DNA of 8,815 bases from Chloroflexota bacterium (GTDB lineage Bacteria; Chloroflexota; Anaerolineae; Anaerolineales; UBA4823), in contig JAEWYL010000044.1 in the NCBI GenBank assembly GCA_023395675.1, positions 1 through 8,815 of the forward strand, written 5' to 3'. Numbering within the stretch: the first letter of the stretch is position 1; every line of letters starts with the position of its first letter. A program made the translations under genes and the position numbers. Shown in pieces: positions 1 through 5,853 of the stretch. Below the pieces are notes generated by a model. It did not search any database. It was given only the letters and a program-made list of their open reading frames with translations, and was not told the DNA's origin.

Positions 1-430
1 CGGCAAAGCCCACCCCCCCGCCCCGCCCCCCGCCGGGGCGGGGGGAGCGCCTTGCACCGGCCCCCCCCGCCCACCCCACAGGTGCAAGGCGCTGCCTCCC
101 CCTGGGAAGAGCCTCCTCGGGTCGAGCGGCACAGCCCGCCCGCTCCCCCGCCAAGCCCAAAAAGCGCCTTGCGCCGCCTCCGGTCGCTTCTCCCCAAAAC
201 CGGTGCGAGGCGCTTTCACCCCCCTGCCGGACCCCGGCCGGCAAAGATCTCCAGCCCGCGCCGCCTCCCGCCCAGGCGGGGGAGCGCCTTGCACCTGCTC
301 CCCCAACCGCCCACCCCACAGGTGCAAGGCGCTGCCTCCCCCTGTGAAGAGCTTCCCTGGGCCGAGCGGCACAGCCCGCCCGCTCCCCTTTCCGGGCCAA
401 AAAAGCGCCTTGCACTGCCTCCCGCCCACA
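1..430. repeat. GC-rich tandem repeat (~240 bp unit) built on GCGCCTTGCACC palindromes
   Basis: Unit 1 (1-238) and unit 2 (239 to about 430) both begin CGGCAAAG and can be aligned along most of their length. GGTGCAAGGCGC recurs at 81 and 321, and the stretch after it stays close to identical for about 70 bp. Each unit opens with a perfect 12-bp inverted repeat: GCGCCTTGCACC at 47-58 with GGTGCAAGGCGC at 81-92, and the same pair at 284-295 and 321-332. Unit 1 also has a second, imperfect pair (164-175 with 202-213). Unit 2 keeps only the left arm of that pair (405-416) and then stops. The array may continue left of the window. Open frames here are rich in P, R, A and G and look non-coding. Confidence 0.75.
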
Positions 431-433
431 CAT

Positions 434-483
434 GGTAGGGTTTTCCCTACCAGTTTGCTGGGGATGATTCCCCATTGGTAGGG
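434..483 (+). promoter_or_regulatory. Candidate operator: three GGTAGGG boxes
   Basis: GGTAGGG at 434-440 and CCCTACC at 445-451 form a perfect 7-bp inverted repeat around TTTT. A third copy, in direct orientation, lies at 477-483 and overlaps the proposed -35 box. A further small dyad, GGGGA/TCCCC (460-464 with 469-473), sits between them. The arrangement looks like a regulator binding site for the receiver gene downstream. The regulator is not identifiable from the sequence. Confidence 0.4.
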
Positions 484-503
484 CTAATATTCAAGGGTAT
501 ATT
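475..503 (+). promoter_or_regulatory. Sigma70-like promoter for the receiver gene
   Basis: TTGGTA (475-480) is followed after exactly 17 bp by TATATT (498-503), in an AT-richer stretch directly after the GC-rich repeat. Transcription would start near 510 and leave a leader of about 95 nt before the receiver gene at 605. No other pair of this quality was seen in the region. Confidence 0.45.
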
Positions 504-581
504 CTAGGAAGTTAAATATAGGATGGGAAACCTTAAAAAATAACTGCTTTTCTGCGCAGGAACCAGGGGGGTTAAGCAGCA

Positions 582-608
582 ATGCTTTATCACATTCGAT
601 ATTTATGA
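582..608 (+). promoter_or_regulatory. Possible 8-codon leader ORF coupled to the receiver gene
   Basis: AGGGGGG (565-571) is the only Shine-Dalgarno-like run in the leader. It lies 10 nt before an ATG at 582, not before the receiver start at 605. That ATG opens an eight-codon frame, MLYHIRYL, whose TGA (606-608) overlaps the receiver ATG as ATGA. The receiver ATG has no ribosome binding site of its own. Entry through the mini-ORF followed by re-initiation is therefore plausible. It is too short to be certain. Confidence 0.3.
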
Positions 609-1027
609 ATCAAATTCGTGTAGTGCTGGCTGATGACCATTCGTTTGTACGGAAGGGCATCCGCCAGATATTGGGGAAAGCCCCCGAGATAGAAATCGTC
701 GGCGAAGGTGAAAATGGGGCCGAGGCGCTCAGCCTGGTAGAACTCCTTGAACCCGATGTTCTCCTCCTCGATGTCGAAATGCCCGTGATGAACGGCATTC
801 AGGTAGCCAGAAGGTTGAAAGAGACCTCCACAACTGTGCGCGTCCTGGTCATCAGCGCGCACGACGACCGCCAGTACATCCTGGAGATGCTGGACTGCGG
901 GGTTTCAGGCTACCTCACCAAGGAAGAGGTGCCCCAAAACCTGGTGCGCGCAGTGCGCGAGATCGCCGGTGGGGGAGAGAACTGGGTCAGCCAGCGGGTC
1001 GCAGCGCGTATTGGCGTATCCCGCTAG
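605..1027 (+). CDS. Stand-alone receiver-domain (REC) response regulator, no output domain
   Basis: A 140-residue cytoplasmic CheY-like receiver of the NarL/FixJ type. Visible landmarks are the acidic pair D10-D11, the phosphoacceptor D56 in DVLLLDVEMP, S84 of the switch region and the invariant K106 in YLTKEEVP. It aligns without gaps to the receiver of the regulator at 2063-2695, with about 70 of 140 residues identical by hand count. It stops in the linker where that protein continues into its LuxR-type helix-turn-helix. No helix-turn-helix coding remnant was found downstream before the terminator. It therefore cannot act as a normal DNA-binding regulator; protein-protein signalling or phosphate-sink roles are inferred. 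The start is fixed by the usual MNxIRVxLADDH opening. Codon use is less GC-rich than in the kinase operon. Confidence 0.9.
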   Translation: MNQIRVVLADDHSFVRKGIRQILGKAPEIEIVGEGENGAEALSLVELLEPDVLLLDVEMPVMNGIQVARRLKETSTTVRVLVISAHDDRQYILEMLDCGVSGYLTKEEVPQNLVRAVREIAGGGENWVSQRVAARIGVSR

Positions 1028-1060
1028 AAAAAGCCCCTGTCTGCCGCAGCCTTAACGCTG

Positions 1061-1100
1061 GCAAACACCCCTGTTTATGGGAAAACAGGGGTGCTTTTGC
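1061..1100 (+). terminator. Rho-independent terminator of the receiver gene
   Basis: CACCCCTGTTT (1066-1076) pairs perfectly with AAACAGGGGTG (1083-1093) around a 6-nt loop, and is followed by CTTTT. The flanking GCAAA and TTTGC can extend the stem past a 2-nt bulge. It lies 33 nt after the receiver stop codon. Confidence 0.85.
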
Positions 1101-1557
1101 GTTCACCGCCTCCGGTGGGGTGTGCCTGCAAGGACCGCCCTGCGGGTTGAATAAATAGCCCCTGATCCGTTTTGAATTTCAGAACCGGCAGCCACAAAAA
1201 CCCGAAAGGTCGCCTTCAGGTCTCTTTTCAGTCTGGCTCCTGGTGGCGACTTTTAAGAACCTATCCTAAAAAATTTGTATGTTGTTATGCGGGGCGCCTT
1301 CGGCGCCCCACATAACAACATAATCATTCGCTTAAGGTCTTGGAGACCTTCAGGGTCTTCGGGCGGCCATCGCAGCCCGGTCCATTCACGGCCGGGCGCA
1401 GGGCAGGCAGCCCGGTCAGGGTCCGCAGCAGGGCGGCCGCATCCCACCCCCGCCGCACCCTCCCCGACCCCATCAAACTCTGGGGGTAATCCCTGATCCG
1501 ATTCTAGGAATAATCCCCATTGAATTCGGATCAATAGTCTCTTATAGTTAATCTGGT
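1101..1557. other. Gene-free interval with several small inverted and direct repeats
   Basis: No convincing gene is seen between the receiver terminator and the GlsB-type gene. Small structures present are a CACCG/CGGTG hairpin at 1104-1117, AAGGTCT/AGACCTT at 1334-1350 with a further GGGTCTT just after it, and GATCCGA/TCGGATC at 1495-1501 and 1526-1532. CCCTGATCCG occurs twice (1160-1169 and 1491-1500) and TTGAATT follows each copy. The large hairpin at 1278-1322 is listed separately. The interval may be the remains of an inserted or decayed element; that is inference. Confidence 0.5.
1268..1322 (-). terminator. Large hairpin, terminator-like on the minus strand
   Basis: TATGTTGTTATG (1278-1289) pairs with CATAACAACATA (1311-1322). 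After one C/A mismatch, GGGGCGCC (1291-1298) pairs with GGCGCCCC (1302-1309) around a 3-nt TTC loop. This gives 20 base pairs in all. Read on the minus strand, the stem is followed by CAAATTTTTT (1277-1268), a U-tract offset by 4 nt. On the plus strand no T-run follows. No minus-strand gene lies directly upstream of it; the nearest ends at 2063. It could instead be a mobile repeat of the REP type. Confidence 0.5.
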
Positions 1558-1563
1558 TATACT
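1558..1563 (+). promoter_or_regulatory. Candidate -10 box for the GlsB-type gene
   Basis: TATACT lies in the AT-rich stretch 1501-1565, about 130 bp before the GlsB-type start. A convincing -35 is not visible at 17 bp (TAGTCT, 1535-1540), so an alternative or activated promoter is possible. It is placed because it is the best -10 between the hairpin region and the gene. Confidence 0.3.
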
Positions 1564-1695
1564 AACTGCCGCTTCGAGCAATTGGGCAGTACGCGCGGCA
1601 GACATACTTTCATGTGAATGCCGGGGAAAGAGATTTTTCGCTCCGCACCCGCATTCACAATCACTTATTGTTGTTTTGTGAAAGGAGAATTCAAG

Positions 1696-1959
1696 ATGGG
1701 TATTCTCGCATGGATCGTCGTGGGTCTGATCGCCGGCTGGTTGGCTGGGCTGGTGATGAAAGGCAGCGGGTACGGTATCCTGGGTGATATGATCCTGGGG
1801 ATTATCGGTGCGGTGGTTGGCGGTTTCCTCGCCAGCGCCCTCTTCGACGTCGCCGACCCGCTTAGCGGCATCAACCTGACCACCCTCGTTGTCGCATTCC
1901 TGGGCGCCATTATCGTCGTCGCCATCGTCCGCGCCCTGCCCGGGCGTTCTCCAGTATAG
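1696..1959 (+). CDS. GlsB/YeaQ/YmgE-family small membrane protein (transglycosylase-associated)
   Basis: An 87-residue, almost entirely hydrophobic, glycine-rich protein with three predicted membrane helices, at about residues 3-21, 28-50 and 61-80. Glycine-rich turns such as GLIAGWLAG and GIIGAVVGGF fit the Transgly_assoc family (GlsB/YeaQ/YmgE). These inner-membrane proteins are associated with general stress responses, and their molecular activity is unknown. The length matches the family norm of about 80-90 residues. The start is set at 1696 because AAAGGAG (1681-1687) lies 8 nt upstream. An in-frame ATG at 1618 would add 26 residues unlike the family and lacks a ribosome binding site. 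The gene is monocistronic, with its own terminator, and is convergent with the kinase/regulator operon. Confidence 0.9.
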   Translation: MGILAWIVVGLIAGWLAGLVMKGSGYGILGDMILGIIGAVVGGFLASALFDVADPLSGINLTTLVVAFLGAIIVVAIVRALPGRSPV

Positions 1960-1973
1960 CCCGGATGAATAAT

Positions 1974-2001
1974 ATGCAGGCAGGCCCGCGCCTGCCTGCA
2001 T
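1974..2001 (-). terminator. Hairpin, probable weak terminator for the leftward regulator operon
   Basis: ATGCAGGCAGG (1974-1984) pairs perfectly with CCTGCCTGCAT (1991-2001) around a 6-nt loop. Read leftwards, the stem is followed by ATTATTCATCC, a modest U-rich tail, 60-odd nt after the regulator stop at 2063. On the plus strand the following bases are not a T-run. Confidence 0.45.
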
Positions 2002-2009
2002 TCTGCTTT

Positions 2010-2047
2010 CGCTCCCGCGCCGCAGTATGCGCGGGAGCGCTTTTTTT
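2010..2047 (+). terminator. Rho-independent terminator of the GlsB-type gene
   Basis: CGCTCCCGCGC (2010-2020) pairs perfectly with GCGCGGGAGCG (2029-2039) around an 8-nt loop, followed by C and seven T residues (2041-2047). It ends 15 bp before the stop codon of the convergent regulator gene. Confidence 0.9.
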
Positions 2048-2062
2048 CTGCGGCTCCGGGCG

Positions 2063-2695
2063 CTAAACCAGGTGGTCGCGCACCGCGTAGACCGCCGCCT
2101 CGACCCTGGACGAGACCCCCAGCTTCATATAGATCGAATCGATGTGCTTCTCCACGGTCTTGTAGCTGATGCCCAGCGCCAGGCCGATCTCCTGGTTGGT
2201 CTTCCCGGCCGCGATCAGGCGCAGCACTTCCACTTCGCGCTCGGTCAGCCCGCCGCTCTCGCTGCTGCCCATCTGCACCCAGCTCGCCATCTGCGCCGCG
2301 ATCTTGCGGCTCACCCAGCCCTGCTCGCCGCGCGCCACCCCCCGCACCGCCTCGATGATCGTCTCCGGCACCTCTTCCTTAACCAGATAGCCCGCCGCGC
2401 CGCTGGAGAGCAGGCCCAGGATAAACTGCTTGTTGTCGTACGTGCTCAGGGCCAGCACCCGCGTGGGCGACTGCTTCTCTTTCAGGGTGCGCGCCACCTC
2501 CAGGCCCTTCATACCCGGCATCTCCATATCCAGCAGCAGCACGTCCGGGGCCATCTCCTCCACCATCTGCAGGGCCTCCTCGCCGCTCGAGGCTTCCCCC
2601 ACCACCTGAATGTCCGCTTCTTTCTCCAGGAATTTCCGGATCCCCGCCCGCGCCAGCGGGTGGTCGTCCGCCATCAGTACCTTGATTGCATTCAT
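2063..2695 (-). CDS. NarL/FixJ-type DNA-binding response regulator
   Basis: A 210-residue two-domain regulator. Residues 1-125 are a receiver with D10-D11, phosphoacceptor D56 in DVLLLDMEMPG, S84/T85 and K106. Residues about 148-208 form a LuxR-type helix-turn-helix, with the signature LTEREVEVLRLIAAGKTNQEI followed by GISYKTVEKHIDSI given here in two parts. It is the expected phosphorylation partner of the histidine kinase whose gene ends 52 bp upstream on the same strand. That kinase has the HisKA_3 type of phosphotransfer domain that normally pairs with NarL-type regulators. The start at 2695 is chosen because the receiver fold begins at MNAIKVLMADDH and AGAAGGGAAGGG lies just upstream. 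A longer frame to 2770 would overlap the kinase gene and adds unlikely sequence. Target genes are not evident. Confidence 0.95.
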   Translation of the reverse strand: MNAIKVLMADDHPLARAGIRKFLEKEADIQVVGEASSGEEALQMVEEMAPDVLLLDMEMPGMKGLEVARTLKEKQSPTRVLALSTYDNKQFILGLLSSGAAGYLVKEEVPETIIEAVRGVARGEQGWVSRKIAAQMASWVQMGSSESGGLTEREVEVLRLIAAGKTNQEIGLALGISYKTVEKHIDSIYMKLGVSSRVEAAVYAVRDHLV

Positions 2696-2747
2696 GCCAT
2701 ACCCTTCCCTTCTACCACTGCCCGGGACCCCCCTGAAGGCGGGAAAC

Positions 2748-5690
2748 TCACGCCTGCCCCAACTCCTCAACCACCTGTGGAAGCGTGGCCCGCACCTGCG
2801 TCCCTCTTCCGGGGGCCGAGATCACCTCCAGCCGGCCTCCGATCATCTCCGCCCGCTCAACCGAGCCCACCAGCCCCAGGTGGCCCTGCCGCGCCAGCCG
2901 CACCCAGCGCTCGGGCACCTCGAACCCGCAGCCGTCGTCCGCCACCTCCAGGGTCACCCTGCCGCCCTCCCGCTCCAGCCGGATCACCACGTTCTGCGCC
3001 CCCGAGTGCCGCGCCACGTTGCTCAGCGCCTGCTGGTAGATGCGGAACAGGTTGAGGCGCTCCTCCTCGCTGAGCGATTTCCCGTCGTAGCTGAGCTCCA
3101 GGCGGATCTTCAGCTCCGGGTATTTTTGCCGGAAGCCCTCGACGTGCTCCCGGATGGCCCCCTCCAGCCCGAAGGGCGCCAGGGTGGGCGGGCGCAGCTC
3201 GCCGCAGATGCCCCGCAGCGAGTGAATCACCTGCTGCAGGCTGCCGCGCGTCTCCTCCAGGCTGGCAGACAGCTCCGGCGACCCGGAAGCGGGCTCCTCG
3301 AACTCGTTCAGGCTGTACAGCACCGCGTACAGGTCCTGCATGGGCACATCGTGGATCTCCTGCGCCAGCTGCACCCGCTCGGCCTCCCGGCTTGCCAGCA
3401 GGCGGCGCTGCACCTCGGCCAGCTCGGCCTCCACCTGCTTGCGCGGGGTGATGTCCTCCAGCATGCCGATGGTGAAGAGCGGCTGGTTGTCTTTGTTGCG
3501 CACCAGAGAGACGGTCAGGTTGCACCAGATCAACTGCCCGTCTTTGCGCGTGAAGCGCAGCTCGGCCTGGTAGTAGTCCCGGTTCATGGCGATCAGCCGG
3601 CTGTACAGGCGCCGGAAGATGTCCCGGTCCTCCGGGTGGCACAGGTCCGCCGCGTTCAGCCCCTGCAGCTCGCCCCCGGTGTGCCCCAGGATCTCCTGCA
3701 GCCGCGGGTTGCACACCAGGATGCGCTGCTCCAGGTCGAGGCCCGCCATGCCGATCGCCGCCGCCTCGAAGATGGCGCGGAAGCGCGCCTCGCTGGCCCT
3801 CAGGGCCTCGGCTGCCCGGTGCTGCTCGGTCACGTCTCGCACCACGCAGATGGTCAGCATCCCGCGCCGCGTCCTCAGCGGGCTGAGCAGGATGTCCACC
3901 GGGAACTCCCGCCCATCCTTGCGCAGGCCGTACAGCTCCAGCCCTACCCCCATCGGGCGGGTGCGGGCGTTGCGGATATAGGCCTCCCGGTGGCCCCTGT
4001 GCCCCGCCCGGTAGCGCTCGGGCAGCAGACTCTCGAGCGGCTGGCCGAGCAGCTCTTCCCGGCTGTAGCCGAACAGCTTCTCCATCTCCTGGTTCAGGCG
4101 CAGGATGCGCCCCTCTTCCGAGACCAGCACGCTGCCGTCCGGCGAAGATTCGAACAGCCCGCCCAGCAGGTCCATGCTCTCGCGCAGGGCCTCCTCCATG
4201 CGGCTCTGTTCGGTGACGTCCAGCCCGGTGCCCACCAGCTTCACCAGCCGCCCGTCTTCGTCCAGCAGCGGGCGCCCCTGCCCGAGGACCACCCGCTCGC
4301 TCCCGTCCGGGCGCACCAGGCGGTGGGTGAACTCGAAGGCGCTTTTCTCCGCCAGGGCCCGCTCCACCGTCTGGATGGTCCGCTCCCGGTCCTCGGGGTG
4401 CACGCGCTCCAGGAAGGCCTCGTACGTGCCGATGGGCTGCTCCGGCCCCAGCCCGTAGATGCGGTACAGCTCGTCCGACCACTCCAACCGGTTGCTCTCC
4501 GGCTCCCATTCCCAGCTTCCCAGGTGAACGATGCGCTGCGCCTCGGCCAGCTGGGCCTGCCGGCGCCTCAGCTCCCCCTCGGTGCGCTCCCGTTCCACCA
4601 CGCGCCCCAGCATGGCGCCGATCTGGGACATGACGTCCAGCAGGGCCTGTTCGGGCTCGAACACCGCCGCGGCGTAGAATTCCAGCACCGCCGCCGCTTC
4701 CTGGCCCACCAGCACCGGGAAGGCGAAGCCCGACTTCAACCCCGCCTGCGCGCCTCCCCGGCGGTGAGAGAGGCCCGCCTCGCCCGCCAGATCCAGCACC
4801 CAGGCCGGCTGCCGGCTGGCTGCGGCGCGCCCGGGCAGGTCTTCGCCCGGCCTCAGGCGCGCCGCTTCGCTCGCCTGGCGGAAAGATTCGCAGCGCCCGG
4901 GGTCCTGCAGGTACCACAGCCCGCTGGAGGCCAGCTCGGGCTCTCCCCCGGCGCCATGCGCCGCCAGGTACACGTGCCCCACCGGCCAGCCGGTGAAGGC
5001 GCACACCTTGTCCAGCACGAACTGGAGCACCGGCCTCAGCGCCGAGGCCTGGTTGGCGGCTGTGCCCACCGCGTGCAGCAGGCGCAGGTAGCCCGTGCGC
5101 TCGATGATGCGCTGCTCCAGCGAGGCGTTGAGCGCCTGCAGCTCGTTCTCGGTGCGTTTGCGCTGGATGGCGGCCGCCAGGATATTGGCGATGGCCTTCA
5201 AAAAGTGGATGTCGTCCTCGCTGAAGGTGCGCCGCGCCCGGCTGTGCGCCCCCAGCACCCCGAACGGCAGGCGCGGGCCCCCGATGATCACGCTCAACCC
5301 CGAGACGACCCCGTGCTCGAGCAGCAGCGCCGGCCCGGAAAAGCGCTCCTCCCGGGTCAGGTCCTCGACGATCACCGGCTGGCGGGTGAACAGGGTGTAG
5401 CCCGCCTGGGAATCCAGCCCCGCCCCCACCGTCAGGCTGCCCACCAGGCCCGGCTTCCACCCCACACCGGCCCGCAGCAGCAGGTTTTCCTCGTCGGGGA
5501 GCAGCTCCAGCACCTTGCAGAATTCCACCCCGAGCTTGCGGGCGACCTGCTGCGAAGCCTCGTCCATCAGGCTCTGCAGTTCCGCCCCCTCCAGCGCGAG
5601 CTGACCCAGCTCTGCCACCGCAGCCTGCTGGTTCGCCCGCATCGCCAGTTCATCATTCAGATTCATACTTGAGCGTGAGCGTTCGATCAT
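2748..5690 (-). CDS. Cytoplasmic multi-sensor histidine kinase (GAF-GAF-PAS-PAS-PAS-HisKA_3-HATPase)
   Basis: A 980-residue kinase of the NarX/DegS class. Inferred domains are GAF at about 30-175, a short coiled coil at 176-200, GAF at 201-365, and three PAS domains at about 387-495, 505-622 and 632-750. The HisKA_3 domain follows at about 765-835, with the phospho-accepting H780 in EIHDVPMQ. The HATPase_c domain is at about 880-975, with N891 in SNVARHS, DDGCGF at 918-923 and GHLGLVG near 936-942. No membrane segment or signal peptide is seen, so it should sense an intracellular cue such as redox state, gas, light or a small ligand. No cofactor-binding residue could be assigned. ATG 5690 is chosen because GGGGAGAGA directly precedes it. 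ATG 5708, TTG 5723 and ATG 5666 are in-frame alternatives without a clear ribosome binding site. It heads a two-gene operon with the regulator. Confidence 0.93.
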   Translation of the reverse strand: MIERSRSSMNLNDELAMRANQQAAVAELGQLALEGAELQSLMDEASQQVARKLGVEFCKVLELLPDEENLLLRAGVGWKPGLVGSLTVGAGLDSQAGYTLFTRQPVIVEDLTREERFSGPALLLEHGVVSGLSVIIGGPRLPFGVLGAHSRARRTFSEDDIHFLKAIANILAAAIQRKRTENELQALNASLEQRIIERTGYLRLLHAVGTAANQASALRPVLQFVLDKVCAFTGWPVGHVYLAAHGAGGEPELASSGLWYLQDPGRCESFRQASEAARLRPGEDLPGRAAASRQPAWVLDLAGEAGLSHRRGGAQAGLKSGFAFPVLVGQEAAAVLEFYAAAVFEPEQALLDVMSQIGAMLGRVVERERTEGELRRRQAQLAEAQRIVHLGSWEWEPESNRLEWSDELYRIYGLGPEQPIGTYEAFLERVHPEDRERTIQTVERALAEKSAFEFTHRLVRPDGSERVVLGQGRPLLDEDGRLVKLVGTGLDVTEQSRMEEALRESMDLLGGLFESSPDGSVLVSEEGRILRLNQEMEKLFGYSREELLGQPLESLLPERYRAGHRGHREAYIRNARTRPMGVGLELYGLRKDGREFPVDILLSPLRTRRGMLTICVVRDVTEQHRAAEALRASEARFRAIFEAAAIGMAGLDLEQRILVCNPRLQEILGHTGGELQGLNAADLCHPEDRDIFRRLYSRLIAMNRDYYQAELRFTRKDGQLIWCNLTVSLVRNKDNQPLFTIGMLEDITPRKQVEAELAEVQRRLLASREAERVQLAQEIHDVPMQDLYAVLYSLNEFEEPASGSPELSASLEETRGSLQQVIHSLRGICGELRPPTLAPFGLEGAIREHVEGFRQKYPELKIRLELSYDGKSLSEEERLNLFRIYQQALSNVARHSGAQNVVIRLEREGGRVTLEVADDGCGFEVPERWVRLARQGHLGLVGSVERAEMIGGRLEVISAPGRGTQVRATLPQVVEELGQA

Positions 5691-5810
5691 TCTCTCCCCG
5701 GCGCTCATCAATTGGAAGTACAAAACAGGGTGTCGTTGTACGGCGCGCCCGCAGGGCCGCCGCCGGAGGCGGGTCTGTGCTTCCGGGTATCCCCCTTGTC
5801 AATCACCTAA

Positions 5811-5819
5811 ATAATACCA
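5811..5819 (-). promoter_or_regulatory. Extended -10 promoter candidate for the kinase operon
   Basis: On the minus strand TGGTATTAT matches an extended -10 element (TGn plus TATAAT-like). It lies in an AT-rich island (about 5800-5830) between the kinase gene and the repeat array. Transcription would start near 5804, about 114 nt before the chosen kinase start. No good -35 is seen, which extended -10 promoters can tolerate. Confidence 0.4.
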
Positions 5820-5853
5820 TAATTATCCAACGTTCCGCGCCCGCAGCGGCAGT

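Noticed and set aside
52..481. Three overlapping frames in the left GC-rich repeat
   Set aside because: They follow the tandem repeat and palindromes, have low-complexity P/R/A content and lack ribosome binding sites.
1253..1534. 93-codon minus-strand and 73-codon plus-strand frames around the large hairpin
   Set aside because: Both run through the hairpin and repeat patch, have no ribosome binding site and match no family I recognise.
1618..1695. Upstream ATG extending the GlsB-type protein by 26 residues
   Set aside because: The extension is not hydrophobic like the family, has no ribosome binding site and covers the real one at 1681-1687.
2696..2770. Upstream in-frame start for the NarL-type regulator
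   Set aside because: It would overlap the kinase gene. The receiver fold starts at the ATG ending at 2695, which has a purine-rich ribosome binding site.
2027..3055. 342-codon open frame on the plus strand
   Set aside because: It runs antisense to the response regulator and the kinase C-terminus, starts inside a terminator and has no recognisable domain.
2857..5460. 867-codon open frame on the minus strand
   Set aside because: It overlaps the kinase in another frame and is almost pure G, A, R and P. The kinase frame has clear domains throughout.
2610..5672. 1020-codon open frame on the plus strand
   Set aside because: It lies fully antisense to the kinase gene, is rich in H, Q, P, R and L with no domain, and arises from the GC-rich codon bias of the real gene.
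5796..5824. Plus-strand promoter TTGTCA-17 bp-ATAATT pointing into the repeat array
   Set aside because: The -10 is poor and nothing but the array follows for about 700 bp. The minus-strand extended -10 in the same island explains it better.
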